Assembly (NCBI RefSeq): GCF_022447245.1
Contig: NZ_JAKVBC010000002.1
Coordinates: forward strand, 62,001-126,000
Direction: 5' to 3'
DNA length: 64,000 nucleotides
Source: Kordia sp.
GTDB lineage: Bacteria > Bacteroidota > Bacteroidia > Flavobacteriales > Flavobacteriaceae
Below are positions 52,388 through 61,363 of the stretch, piece after piece. A program made the translations under genes and the position numbers. The notes beneath the pieces were generated by a model. It was not told the DNA's origin. It saw only the letters and a program-made list of their open reading frames with translations, and made no database searches. Position 1 is the first letter of the stretch. Every line of letters starts with the position of its first letter.

Positions 52388-53776
52388 ATGAATACTATAA
52401 AAACGTATGTTGAAACGCATAAAAACCGTTTCATAGACGAACTCATCGAACTTTTAAAAATTCCCTCAATAAGTGCAGATCCTGCTTATACTCAAGATGT
52501 TATTGACACTGCAACAGCGATTAAAGCTAGTTTAATAAAAGCAGGTTGTGATCATGTTGAAATTTGCGAAACACCTGGATATCCTATTGTATTTGGGCAC
52601 AAACATATTTCTGACGATTTGCCAACGGTACTTGTCTATGGACATTACGATGTACAGCCGCCAGATCCATTAGAACTTTGGGAAAGTGGTCCGTTTGAAC
52701 CTATCATTAAAAAAACAGACATTCACCCTGAAGGCGCTATTTTTGCTCGCGGTTCTTGTGATGATAAAGGACAAATGTACATGCATGTAAAAGCATTGGA
52801 ACTCATGAACGAAACTGACCAATTGCCATGTAATGTCAAGTTTATGATTGAAGGTGAAGAAGAAGTTGGTTCAGAAAGTTTGGCTTGGTTTGTAGAACGC
52901 AACCAGGAAAAACTAGCCAATGATGTCATTTTAATCTCTGACACAGGAATGATTAGCAACACACAACCTTCTATCACAACAGGTTTACGTGGTTTGAGTT
53001 ATGTAGAAGTAGAAGTTACAGGACCTAATCGTGATTTACATTCAGGATTGTACGGAGGTGCTGTCGCAAATCCGATCAATATTTTATCAAAGATGATTGC
53101 TTCGTTACATGATGAAAACAATTACATTACCATTCCTGGATTTTATGATAAAGTAGAAGAATTATCTAATGAGGAACGTGCTGAAATGGCAAAAGCGCCT
53201 TTTTCTTTAGAAGAATATAAAAATGCTCTAGATATCGATGCTGTTTATGGAGAAGCTGGTTACACAACCAATGAACGCAACTCGATTCGTCCAACTTTAG
53301 ATGTAAACGGAATTTGGGGAGGTTATACAGGCGAAGGTGCTAAAACAGTTATTGCCAGTAAAGCCTATGCTAAAATTTCAATGCGTTTGGTTCCTAATCA
53401 AGAATGGAGAGAAATCACTGAGTTATTCAAAACACATTTTGAAAATATTGCACCAGCAGGTGTAAAAGTCAAGGTTACTCCACACCATGGTGGGCAAGGA
53501 TACGTAACTCCTATAGATAATATTGGCTACCAAGCAGCAAGCAAAGCATATCAAGATACGTTTGGTGTTACACCAATTCCACAACGTTCTGGAGGAAGTA
53601 TTCCGATTGTATCTTTATTTGAAAAAGAATTAAAAAGCAAAACCATTTTAATGGGATTCGGATTGAATAGTGATGCTATCCATTCGCCAAACGAACATTT
53701 TGGAATCTTCAATTATTTAAAAGGAATTGAAACCATTCCTCTATTTTATAAATACTTTACAGAACTATCTAAATAA
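52388..53776 (+). CDS. M20-family dipeptidase, 462 aa
   Basis: ATG 52388 (MNTIKTYVETHKNRFIDELI); the frame is open upstream through the tRNA but that part is not coding. Zinc peptidase, di-metal site: LVYGHYDVQPPDPLELW (His and Asp), SDTGMI (Asp), IEGEEEVGSESLAW (Glu-Glu) and RDLHSGLYGGAVANPINILS with the dimerisation-domain His. Hydrolyses dipeptides or similar in the cytosol; similar to PepV/carnosinase-like M20 members. No signal peptide. A terminator follows. Confidence 0.92.
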   Translation: MNTIKTYVETHKNRFIDELIELLKIPSISADPAYTQDVIDTATAIKASLIKAGCDHVEICETPGYPIVFGHKHISDDLPTVLVYGHYDVQPPDPLELWESGPFEPIIKKTDIHPEGAIFARGSCDDKGQMYMHVKALELMNETDQLPCNVKFMIEGEEEVGSESLAWFVERNQEKLANDVILISDTGMISNTQPSITTGLRGLSYVEVEVTGPNRDLHSGLYGGAVANPINILSKMIASLHDENNYITIPGFYDKVEELSNEERAEMAKAPFSLEEYKNALDIDAVYGEAGYTTNERNSIRPTLDVNGIWGGYTGEGAKTVIASKAYAKISMRLVPNQEWREITELFKTHFENIAPAGVKVKVTPHHGGQGYVTPIDNIGYQAASKAYQDTFGVTPIPQRSGGSIPIVSLFEKELKSKTILMGFGLNSDAIHSPNEHFGIFNYLKGIETIPLFYKYFTELSK

Positions 53777-53777
53777 T

Positions 53778-53806
53778 AAAAACTCCGCTTTTTAAAGCGG
53801 AGTTTT
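53778..53806. terminator. Bidirectional hairpin terminator
   Basis: AAAAACTCCGCTTT / AAAGCGGAGTTTTT, 2 bp after the dipeptidase stop; converges with the GH16 gene. Confidence 0.85.
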
Positions 53807-53843
53807 TGTTTGATATGCAATATGTTCTATCAGGACAGAGTTG

Positions 53844-55379
53844 TTACTTTATAACTAACTTTTTTACTGCTGAACTTCCTTCTGCATACACTTTTAAAAT
53901 ATATAATCCTGTTGGCAAACTTGAAACATCAATTTTACTATTAAGAAGCTCCTGCATTAGCATTAAGTTTCCAATAGTATTGTACACTTCAATAGTATCA
54001 ATAGTTACTTGTGAATCAATAAAAACAGTACCTGATGTTGGATTAGGATAGATTCTAAAACTATTGGCATTAAATTCGTCTGTACTTAAAACATTTTGAT
54101 AGACTCTTACATAATCAATTACCATTGGACTTTGGGTAAAATTAGGATCAATAGTACCCGCAAAACCTCCCATAGCAACATTAAAAATAAGATATTGTTC
54201 TAAGTCAAACGGCCATGTACTTGGATTTTTCACAGCTGGATTATAGGTGTAATAACCTACGCCATCAATCATAAACGTAATTTGATTTGGCGACCAATTC
54301 ATAGAATATACATGAAAGTTATTCGCAACATCAGGTAATACTTGCGAATCTGTATTTACTGTATTTCCAGAACTTGAAGGTGTATGAATCGCGCTTGAAA
54401 CATGATTGGTAGCACCTAAACCATGTTCCATAATATCTATTTCCCCACAGGCAGGCCATGTCGTGGTTCCAAAACCTTGTGTTTGCCAATATGCTCCTAC
54501 TTCGTTCACATTTTTTCCTAAAGTCCAAATTGCTGGCCAAGTTCCATCTCCACTCGGCAATTTTGCTCGTACATCTACTCTACCATATGCGAAGGCAAAC
54601 TTTGAATTTAAACGTGCAGAAGTATAATTTAACGTAACACCATCTTGTGTATAGTTTTCACTTTTGGCTACAATATTTAAAAATCCATTTTCAACATACG
54701 AATTGTCCAATCGGTCCGTATAATGTTGCTGTTCTCCATTAAACCATTGTCCGCCATTTGGACCCAAAATTTGATGGTGCCACTTTGTTGCATCTACAGC
54801 TGTCGGCGTAGTACTGTCAAACTCATCTGACCAAACTAAATCATTATAAATTACATCTAAGGCATTTGGATCTGTTGGCACATTTCCATCATTGATATCA
54901 TCTATACGAAAAGCACCAGGTATCGTACTGCCATCATCTATTCTTATCAAGAGTCTATTGTATTGTCCCATACCGTTCACTGTAGCAAAATCAAATGTTA
55001 AATCTGTCCATACATTTTCAGAAGTTGTCGTTTGACTTACTTCCACATCAGGGTTTGTTCCATTTTCTAACTTTACAACTATCGTGTGAGAAAGCGGATC
55101 AAATGAATAGAATCTCAGTGTAATTTCGTCTTCAACATCTAAATCAATAGATCTTGCGAGGTCTATATAATTTCCTTGAATTGAAGGAGAACTGTCACGA
55201 AAAAATTGTCCTGTGTCATTGTTTCCGTCAATAGGATCTGGAACAATTGCAAATGTGCTACCTCCAAAACCAGTAAATGTATGCAAGCTTTGCGAAAAAT
55301 CAAGTGGTGTCTCTTGTGCAAGTATAATTTGTGATGTGAATAGGAATAAGATAAAAATGTTAAAGTAATTTCTTTTCAT
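53844..55379 (-). CDS. Glycoside hydrolase family 16 (beta-glucanase-like) with T9SS tail, 511 aa
   Basis: Signal peptide (MKRNYFNIFILFLFTSQIIL, then AQE). A carbohydrate-binding-type beta domain covers about residues 25-170 (FGGSTFAIVPDPIDGNNDTG). GH16 domain: DLVWSDEFDSTTPTAVDATK, then WPACGEIDIMEHG with catalytic Glu-x-Asp-x-x-Glu, FHVYSMNWSPNQITFMIDGV and DYVRVYQNV. C-terminal T9SS sorting domain: FRIYPNPTSGTVFIDSQVTI to the end KKLVIK. Likely secreted and cell-surface or extracellular; laminarin or lichenan are plausible substrates for a marine flavobacterium, not proven. Confidence 0.92.
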   Translation of the reverse strand: MKRNYFNIFILFLFTSQIILAQETPLDFSQSLHTFTGFGGSTFAIVPDPIDGNNDTGQFFRDSSPSIQGNYIDLARSIDLDVEDEITLRFYSFDPLSHTIVVKLENGTNPDVEVSQTTTSENVWTDLTFDFATVNGMGQYNRLLIRIDDGSTIPGAFRIDDINDGNVPTDPNALDVIYNDLVWSDEFDSTTPTAVDATKWHHQILGPNGGQWFNGEQQHYTDRLDNSYVENGFLNIVAKSENYTQDGVTLNYTSARLNSKFAFAYGRVDVRAKLPSGDGTWPAIWTLGKNVNEVGAYWQTQGFGTTTWPACGEIDIMEHGLGATNHVSSAIHTPSSSGNTVNTDSQVLPDVANNFHVYSMNWSPNQITFMIDGVGYYTYNPAVKNPSTWPFDLEQYLIFNVAMGGFAGTIDPNFTQSPMVIDYVRVYQNVLSTDEFNANSFRIYPNPTSGTVFIDSQVTIDTIEVYNTIGNLMLMQELLNSKIDVSSLPTGLYILKVYAEGSSAVKKLVIK

Positions 55380-55536
55380 AGTGATGAATTTTGCCAAATG
55401 TACATTTTTAAACCTCCAAAGACCATTTTTTCACCTATACAAAAACTATACAACTACCTAAAAAATAGACTTTATCATGGCTTTTTAACTACTGTTGAGT
55501 TCTAATTACCCAAATCACAACTTAAAACATTTAACC

Positions 55537-55550
55537 TCTACACTTGTAGA
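55537..55550. promoter_or_regulatory. BlaI/MecI-type operator 1, TCTACACTTGTAGA
   Basis: Near-perfect palindrome with the TACAnnTGTA core typical of BlaI/MecI operators. It covers the -33 TTG (55544-55546) of the promoter whose -7 lies in operator 2. Confidence 0.8.
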
Positions 55551-55564
55551 ATTAAAATTTATAT

Positions 55565-55578
55565 TCTACATTTGTAGA
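55565..55578. promoter_or_regulatory. BlaI/MecI-type operator 2, TCTACATTTGTAGA
   Basis: Second copy of the TACAnnTGTA palindrome, centre to centre 28 bp from the first. It contains the -7 element TACATTTG (55567-55574) with a 20-bp spacer to the TTG in operator 1, so a bound repressor would sit on the whole promoter. Transcript reads to the GTG at 55687. Confidence 0.85.
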
Positions 55579-55686
55579 GTAATATTACAGTGATTGGTAT
55601 ATCCTAGACTGTTTTTATTTTGATGTCGACCGAGATAATTGCATACTATTTTATACTCAATCAAAGAATACTTAAAATTTTGACGT

Positions 55687-56052
55687 GTGAAACTATCAAA
55701 AACAGAAGAACAATTGATGCAGCACTTATGGAAGCTTGAAAAAGCCTTCATGAAAGATCTTTTGGAACAATATGATGAACCAAAACCGGCTACTACGACT
55801 ATTGCAACATTATTGAAACGCATGACCGATAAAGGTTATGTAGCGTATGTAACGTTTGGAAAGTCTAGAGAATACTATCCACTTATTAAAAAAGTAGATT
55901 ACTTCTCAAAGCATGTAAATGGTCTCATCAAAAATTTTTTTAACGATAGCGCCTCTCAGTTTGCATCTTTCTTTACGAAGGAAACAAATTTAACCAAAGA
56001 AGAGCTCGAAGATTTAAGAAAGCTCATCGATAATGAAATTAAAAAGAAGTAA
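55687..56052 (+). CDS. BlaI/MecI/CopY-family transcriptional repressor
   Basis: 121 aa, GTG start (VKLSKTEEQLMQHLWKLEKA). Winged-helix N-domain at residues 1-75 with KPATTTIATLLKRMTDKGYV as the recognition helix and wing GKSREYYPLI; the C-terminal part (residues 80-121) is the dimerisation helix pair. In the Bla system the repressor is cleaved after BlaR1 activation. Two TACAnnTGTA operators lie in its promoter, so autoregulation is likely. Followed by a BlaR1-like mini gene and the full BlaR1-like gene. Confidence 0.9.
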   Translation: MKLSKTEEQLMQHLWKLEKAFMKDLLEQYDEPKPATTTIATLLKRMTDKGYVAYVTFGKSREYYPLIKKVDYFSKHVNGLIKNFFNDSASQFASFFTKETNLTKEELEDLRKLIDNEIKKK

Positions 56053-56055
56053 ACA

Positions 56056-56250
56056 TTGTTTGTGTACATTCTAAAATCTAGTGCCATTTTAGCTATGTTA
56101 TTAGCGTTTTACAAGCTTTTTCTTGTAAAAGAGAACGCACATGTATTTAAGTGCTATTATTTTCTAGCAAGTTTAGTATTGGCATTTGGCATTTCTTACA
56201 TTACACATACAACTTATAAGGTGAATAAAAATTTAACGAATAAATTCTAA
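56056..56250 (+). CDS. 64-aa membrane protein similar to the N-terminus of the BlaR1-like protein
   Basis: TTG start 3 bp after the blaI stop. Two hydrophobic helices (ILKSSAILAMLLAFYKLFLV; CYYFLASLVLAFGISYITH) with the VKENAHVFKCYYF spacer. The same layout (IIKSGLCLALILLIYKVMLE, RERMYVFNRYY) begins the 779-aa gene 14 bp downstream. So this is a truncated copy of the first two helices, ending in YKVNKNLTNKF. It may be a decayed duplicate or a real micro-protein that binds the sensor. Confidence 0.55.
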   Translation: MFVYILKSSAILAMLLAFYKLFLVKENAHVFKCYYFLASLVLAFGISYITHTTYKVNKNLTNKF

Positions 56251-56263
56251 TTCAAACAGACTC

Positions 56264-58603
56264 ATGATCACATATATCATCAAATCAGGATTGTGCTTAG
56301 CATTGATATTACTTATTTATAAAGTGATGTTGGAACGTGAACGCATGTATGTGTTCAATAGGTATTATTTACTTTTCGGTTTGTGCTTTGCGCTTACAGT
56401 TCCATTCATTACTATGGAAACAGTGGCTGAAATTCCTTTTACTGAAACAGCAAGTACCGGACAACTTCAGAATATAAACACAAGCGAACTTATTGATATT
56501 GAATCTGATAACATTCAAGAAGCTTCCACAATTCCTGTATGGATTTTAGTGACTATAAGCTTGTATAGTATTGGATATTTATTGTTTTTCTTTCGCTTCG
56601 TTAGAAATATCTATCTGATTATCAATAAAATTATTAAAAGTGTACGTGTTCGCTACAGAGCAGCATCGTTAGTCTTACTAAAAGAAAACGTATTACCACA
56701 TACATTTTTACATTATATTTTTTTAAAGAAAGAAGCGTACGATTCGCAAAACATTGCCGAAGAATTATACACGCATGAACTTGCGCATGTAACACAAAAA
56801 CATTCGCTCGATATTATTTTAATTGAATTGATCCAGATCGTATTTTGGTTCAATCCATTACTTATTTATTATAAAAAGGCCATACAGCTCAACCATGAGT
56901 TTTTAGCAGATGACGCTGTATTAAAATCAAACACTAAGATTCCGACATACCAACATTTACTATTGGAAAATGCCAATTGGAATCACAACTTACATTTGGC
57001 CAGTAATTTGAATTTTTCAGTAACTAAAAAAAGATTACAAATGATGACAAAACATACAACTCGTGCACGCGCCTGGATGATTGGCACACTCACGATTCCT
57101 GTTTTTATAAGCGCACTATTTTTGTTTAGCACAAAAGTGATTGCTCAAAAGACGAAAAACAATATAAATAAGACTTCAAAAACGCATATAGCCGTTACAA
57201 AAAGTCAAGACTCAAAAGCTGATTATTATAAAGATGCAACTTTCATTTTTGAAGATGCACAAGGGAAAAAAACGAAAAAAACCTACGCACAGCTTAGCAC
57301 AGAAGAGAAAGCAAGATTGATTCCACCACCACCAAAACCAACAGCCAATCAGCCAAATAAAGAACAATTAAACGCCTGGAAAAATAAAGAGAAGTTTGCG
57401 ATTTGGTTAGATGGAAAAGTGATTGAAAATAGTGAGATTACAAAACACAAAATTGTACACTATACACAAAGCTTTGTATATAAAAATGCTAGAAGCAAGC
57501 GTTTTCCACAATCATACCAAACAAGTTTGTATACAGAAGCAGGTTTTAAATCTTTACTCGCTGATTTTGGAAGTCCATTAAATAAGAAAGCTGTATTGCA
57601 TTTTAAAGAAGGAAAACACAGCAATTCAGTTATAAGGAAAAAAGTAGGTACTTCTGACAAAGTAAGCGTACGCCATGAGCTTTCTAAAATTAATGAATTG
57701 CCTATAAATTATGTAAATGAAAAAAATGGTCCAAATGAAATGGATTTACCCTTAAAAAAAGAAACGATTAGAAAGGTTGAAAGAAAAGATATCGTAGTTC
57801 ACATCACAAAAGAAGGGAAGTTTATTGTTAATCACAAACTTAAAAGCACTTTTAAAGGTCTTGACAAAAACATTAAGTCAGAATTGAATCGCATTCTACA
57901 TAAAAGAGCTAGAAATTCAATCATAATTTATCATGAAGACTACAAACAATTTGTAGCAAAAGTAACCTCCTTATTAAAGGAAAATAAGATTTATGATATT
58001 GAAACGATCAATATTGCGGATCTTCCGCCACCTCCGCCACCTCCTGCTCCAAAAAAACCAATGATTATTAAAGAAGGAGATGTCAACAAACTTCATGAAA
58101 TCGTGGTACGTTTTGATAAAAAGCATAAAATTTCAGTAAATGATATCGTTTTGAAATCTATCGATAAACTTCCTTGGGCAATTAAAAATATGGCATCTTC
58201 GATAAAAAGTAAGAAGCCCAGCGCAGCTATAATACATGATGCTAAAGATGATAATGCCTCAGATTTGAAGTCTAAAATTAAGCAAATTCTCAAACAAAAT
58301 AATATTACCGAAGTTCGCACCGTTTTTGCCTATGATTTAAAAATTGTCCCGCCACCGCCACCGCCACCAGCTCCTAAAAATCCAACGGTTAATGAAATAA
58401 AGCTTAAGAACAAGGCTAAAAATAAAGCAAAGAGTAAAAGTAAAGCTAAAAACAAGGCAAAGGATAGCAAGAAAGTAGTGCCAAAAGTGATTGAAGTAAA
58501 AGAAGTTCCCAAAAAAGAATTAAAAGAAAAACAGTTAGCGTCTACTACTAAAACAGTAAATGAAACTGGTACTTATACTGCTAATGGGAAAAAAATTTAT
58601 TAG
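56264..58603 (+). CDS. BlaR1-like M56-family metallopeptidase sensor, 779 aa (possibly 29 codons truncated)
   Basis: N-terminal M56 module: four membrane segments to about residue 290 and the zinc motif THELAHVTQKH (HELAH at 171-175) with LNHEFLADDAVL downstream (Glu ligand). After the last membrane helix (WMIGTLTIPVFISALFLFST) comes a large periplasmic part of unknown fold, with two proline runs (LPPPPPPPAP; VPPPPPPPAP) and repeats (KISVNDIVLKSIDKLP). It should cleave the BlaI-type repressor upon signal. The TAG at 58601 is followed in the same frame by 29 more protein-like codons (ITKNGKRELNNRFGERIDDT) to TAA 58691, so the original protein was 809 aa. Confidence 0.88.
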   Translation: MITYIIKSGLCLALILLIYKVMLERERMYVFNRYYLLFGLCFALTVPFITMETVAEIPFTETASTGQLQNINTSELIDIESDNIQEASTIPVWILVTISLYSIGYLLFFFRFVRNIYLIINKIIKSVRVRYRAASLVLLKENVLPHTFLHYIFLKKEAYDSQNIAEELYTHELAHVTQKHSLDIILIELIQIVFWFNPLLIYYKKAIQLNHEFLADDAVLKSNTKIPTYQHLLLENANWNHNLHLASNLNFSVTKKRLQMMTKHTTRARAWMIGTLTIPVFISALFLFSTKVIAQKTKNNINKTSKTHIAVTKSQDSKADYYKDATFIFEDAQGKKTKKTYAQLSTEEKARLIPPPPKPTANQPNKEQLNAWKNKEKFAIWLDGKVIENSEITKHKIVHYTQSFVYKNARSKRFPQSYQTSLYTEAGFKSLLADFGSPLNKKAVLHFKEGKHSNSVIRKKVGTSDKVSVRHELSKINELPINYVNEKNGPNEMDLPLKKETIRKVERKDIVVHITKEGKFIVNHKLKSTFKGLDKNIKSELNRILHKRARNSIIIYHEDYKQFVAKVTSLLKENKIYDIETINIADLPPPPPPPAPKKPMIIKEGDVNKLHEIVVRFDKKHKISVNDIVLKSIDKLPWAIKNMASSIKSKKPSAAIIHDAKDDNASDLKSKIKQILKQNNITEVRTVFAYDLKIVPPPPPPPAPKNPTVNEIKLKNKAKNKAKSKSKAKNKAKDSKKVVPKVIEVKEVPKKELKEKQLASTTKTVNETGTYTANGKKIY

Positions 58604-58765
58604 ATAACAAAAAATGGAAAAAGAGAATTGAATAATAGATTTGGAGAACGTATTGACGATACAGGAAAAGTTATAGGTGCTTATAAAAGCTAATACAAGT
58701 TTCCAAAGATTTTCAAATTCTTAATACTAAACTTACGACTAACACATATAGTCAAGGTGTGTAGA

Positions 58766-58801
58766 AAGCAGCTTATAAACTCAAAATAAGCTGCTTTTTT
58801 T
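58766..58801 (+). terminator. Hairpin terminator after the BlaR1-like gene
   Basis: AAGCAGCTTA / TAAGCTGCTT with a 10-base loop and T-run of 7. Confidence 0.85.
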
Positions 58802-58857
58802 GTAACATTTCAATCGACTTTGCGTTCTTATAGACATCATCAATCAAAAATCATTTT

Positions 58858-59958
58858 ATGTTACAACAATTTTTCCTCGTCTGTTCGGGCGTTGATCGCG
58901 CTCTTATACGCGAATGTAGCGCAGGAGAACAAACTAAATATGCAGGTATTGGCGCCACCGTTTTTTTTACAGCATTGATGGCATTTATTGCCAGTGCTTA
59001 TGCTTTATATACCGTTTTTGACTCTATTTTTGCTGCCATAGGCTTCGGCATTGTTTGGGGATTATTAATCTTCAATTTAGATCGCTTTATTGTTTCTACA
59101 CTTCGAAAGAAAGATTCGAAATTCGCTGAATTTTCACAAGCTGCACCACGAATTATTTTAGCTATTATTATCGCCATTGTAATTTCCAAACCTTTAGAAC
59201 TCAAAATCTTTGAAAAAGAAATCAATCAAGTTTTACTAGAGCATAAGAATGAACTGACATTATCAAACAAATCACAAATTGCAGAACAGTATACGCCTGA
59301 AATTCAGCAAATCAATCAAGAGATTATTGATTTGAAAGCTGAAGTAACGACAAAAGAAAAAGAAGTAAACGACTGGTATGAAACATATATTGCAGAGGCA
59401 GAAGGCAGAAAAGGAACTGAATTAATTGGAAAAGGACCAGTATACAAAGAAAAACGTGAAAAACACGATGCTACATTGCAAGAATTACAAGCATTACGAG
59501 CAATAAATGCTGAAAAAATTACCTCTAAAGAAGTTGCTGTTAAAAATCTAATTGCACAACAAAAAGCACAGGAAGCTAATACACAACCTGTCATAGATGG
59601 TTTTGATGGTTTAATGGCACGTGTAAATGCATTAAATGAATTGCCTTGGTTGCCATCCTTGTTTATTTTACTATTATTTTTAGCCATAGAAACAGCTCCA
59701 ATTTTTGCAAAATTAATTACATCAAAAGGTGAATATGATTTAAAACTTCAAGATGCTGAAGATGCTGTAAAAACTTGGGTGAAACAGAAAATTGACCAAC
59801 GAAAAACTTTATTACAGACAGATATATCTTTAAATAAGAAAGTATATTTAGATCTTATGGAAGAGGAAGAAGTATATCTTTACAAACGTAAAAAAGCACG
59901 AGAATTAATGAAGTTACAAGCTGATGCGTTTTTTAATTTACACAAAAAGCAATTTTAA
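58858..59958 (+). CDS. DUF4407 domain-containing membrane protein, 366 aa
   Basis: Membrane segments near residues 32-52 (VFFTALMAFIASAYALYTVF), 57-77 (IFAAIGFGIVWGLLIFN) and 100-118 (PRIILAIIIAIVISKPL), then a long charged coiled coil (residues 130-250, QEIIDLKAEVTTKEKEVNDW) and a last membrane segment (ELPWLPSLFILLLFLAIETA). The order and DRFIVSTLRKKD stretch are those of DUF4407. Function unknown. It overlaps the convergent 74-aa gene by 4 bp. Confidence 0.88.
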   Translation: MLQQFFLVCSGVDRALIRECSAGEQTKYAGIGATVFFTALMAFIASAYALYTVFDSIFAAIGFGIVWGLLIFNLDRFIVSTLRKKDSKFAEFSQAAPRIILAIIIAIVISKPLELKIFEKEINQVLLEHKNELTLSNKSQIAEQYTPEIQQINQEIIDLKAEVTTKEKEVNDWYETYIAEAEGRKGTELIGKGPVYKEKREKHDATLQELQALRAINAEKITSKEVAVKNLIAQQKAQEANTQPVIDGFDGLMARVNALNELPWLPSLFILLLFLAIETAPIFAKLITSKGEYDLKLQDAEDAVKTWVKQKIDQRKTLLQTDISLNKKVYLDLMEEEEVYLYKRKKARELMKLQADAFFNLHKKQF

Positions 59959-60179
59959 TTAGAACTGCTTTTTAAGTGTTTTATCATTCGTTGTTGTGCT
60001 TTTGCTTGTGCTATTTGCAAACTCTTGGCAAATTCACTTTCGGCATCTGCACGATACAGCACTTCACCGTTTTTGTATACAATCCACCAATATTTGCTCT
60101 CTTGAATATATTCTGCCTTTAGATGATAACCATCTTCTGTGATGACTTCTTTGAATTTTTTATTTCCTTTCCACCTCAT
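59955..60179 (-). CDS. Small hypothetical protein, 74 aa
   Basis: MRWKGNKKFKEVITEDGYHL, then KYWWIVYKNGEVLYRADAES and a helical C-terminus (LQIAQAKAQQRMIKHLK). No signal peptide, no family recognised. The antiparallel beta-strands suggest a small WW-like or tryptophan-rich fold. Overlap of 4 bp with the DUF4407 gene, tail to tail. Confidence 0.65.
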   Translation of the reverse strand: MRWKGNKKFKEVITEDGYHLKAEYIQESKYWWIVYKNGEVLYRADAESEFAKSLQIAQAKAQQRMIKHLKSSSN

Positions 60180-60306
60180 GAATTGATTCTCAGTTGTTTA
60201 TTATTGGTGAGAATGTAAGAAACTTATTTGAAAGAACTTCAAATAATGGTACAAATATTCTAAAGGTTAGACGAATGTATATAAAAAAACGATGAATGTT
60301 CTGAAC

Positions 60307-61026
60307 TTATAATAGATTTAAGCGCTGCATGAGCTCTTTACGATTTGCCCTACTTACTGGAATTACATCTTGTTTTATTAAAACACTATTATCTTCAATA
60401 TCAACAATTTTAGTAGTATTGATGATATAAGATCGATGTACTTTTAAAAATAAATGAGTTGGAAGTTTTTCTTCTATTTTTTTTAGTGTAGAATGTACTA
60501 CATAGTTTTTGTCTTCAGCTTTTATTTTAATGTAATCACCTTTAGCTTCGATCACACAGATATCTGGCACATTGATTTTTACCAAACGACGATCAATATT
60601 TACATATAAATCATTCCCTACTGTAGAATTTTCTTCAGGATTTACTGGAGCTATCTCCTCTGGTTTGCTTACAACACCTCTTTCTTTGATACGTGCTACA
60701 GCTTTTGCAAAACGTACTGGTGTTATCGGTTTTACTAAATAATCAACTACGCAATCATATTCAAAAGCATCTAATGCAAAGTTTTTATCAGAAGTAGTGA
60801 GAATTACCAATGGTGGATTTTTTAAGGTTTGAATAAAATCAAAACCTGAAAATGTAGGCATGTGAATGTCTAAGAAAATTAAATCGACAGTATTGCTATT
60901 CAAATATTTAATTGCATCAATAGCATTATCAAATTCTTCTGCAATGTTAAGTTCTTCTATTTTCTTACACAGCTGCTTGGTTATCGCTCTAGCAGTAGCT
61001 TCATCATCTACAATAATACACTTCAT
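60307..61026 (-). CDS. LytTR-family response regulator, 239 aa
   Basis: Receiver at residues 1-120 (VDDEA, phospho-acceptor Asp53 in FLDIHMPTFS, Lys about 102 in LVKPITP), linker (KERGVVSKPEEIAPVNPEEN) and a LytTR DNA-binding domain at 140-239 (YVNIDRRLVKINVPDICVIE, ADKNY..., FLKVHRSYIINTTKIVDIED, IPVSRANRKELMQRL). Probable output of the phosphorelay encoded just upstream (Hpt protein 12 bp away). Confidence 0.93.
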   Translation of the reverse strand: MKCIIVDDEATARAITKQLCKKIEELNIAEEFDNAIDAIKYLNSNTVDLIFLDIHMPTFSGFDFIQTLKNPPLVILTTSDKNFALDAFEYDCVVDYLVKPITPVRFAKAVARIKERGVVSKPEEIAPVNPEENSTVGNDLYVNIDRRLVKINVPDICVIEAKGDYIKIKAEDKNYVVHSTLKKIEEKLPTHLFLKVHRSYIINTTKIVDIEDNSVLIKQDVIPVSRANRKELMQRLNLL

Positions 61027-61038
61027 AAGTAGGCAGTC

Positions 61039-61362
61039 TTATATCGTCGTTAAAAATTCTTCCATTTTTTGCAAAATGCTGAGAAATGTTTCATAGCGTT
61101 TGGGATCCTCATTTTTCAATTCTTCTTCAAAAGCAATTGCAAAGTCATAACTTTTTTCGAGTCCCAAAATACTAATTTTATGTTTAATTTTATGCACATG
61201 CTCCGCTGAATTTAGATAGTTTTTCAAGCGAACACTTTCTGTAAAGGCTTCTTTTTCTTTTGGAAGCTCTTTTTTTAAGATGGCAATTAGGTTTGCTTCA
61301 AATTCGGCATCGCCATCCGAAAGTTCTTTTATGTATGATAAGTTGGGACTATCTTGTTGCAT
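61039..61362 (-). CDS. Hpt domain protein, 107 aa
   Basis: Single histidine phosphotransfer domain. SYIKELSDGDAEFEANLIAI precedes the active His in EHVHKIKHKISILGL (His57 in VHKIKHK), followed by the helix pair SYDFAIAFEEELKNEDPKRY. No kinase activity of its own; it shuttles phosphate between kinase and regulator. The start ATG is 2 bp after the kinase stop. Confidence 0.85.
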   Translation of the reverse strand: MQQDSPNLSYIKELSDGDAEFEANLIAILKKELPKEKEAFTESVRLKNYLNSAEHVHKIKHKISILGLEKSYDFAIAFEEELKNEDPKRYETFLSILQKMEEFLTTI

Positions 61363-61363
61363 G

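Larger units (their letters stand above)
55380..55686. other. Intergenic region between GH16 and BlaI genes
   Basis: 307 bases, no gene. Holds the two BlaI operators and promoter (separate entries). Confidence 0.7.

Noticed and set aside
57330-58370. Proline runs as slippage or pausing sites
   Set aside because: They are short, in frame and have no associated frameshift; typical linkers in periplasmic domains.
58093-58512. Gly-rich antisense frames
   Set aside because: Poly-Gly is the reverse of the proline run of the BlaR1-like gene.
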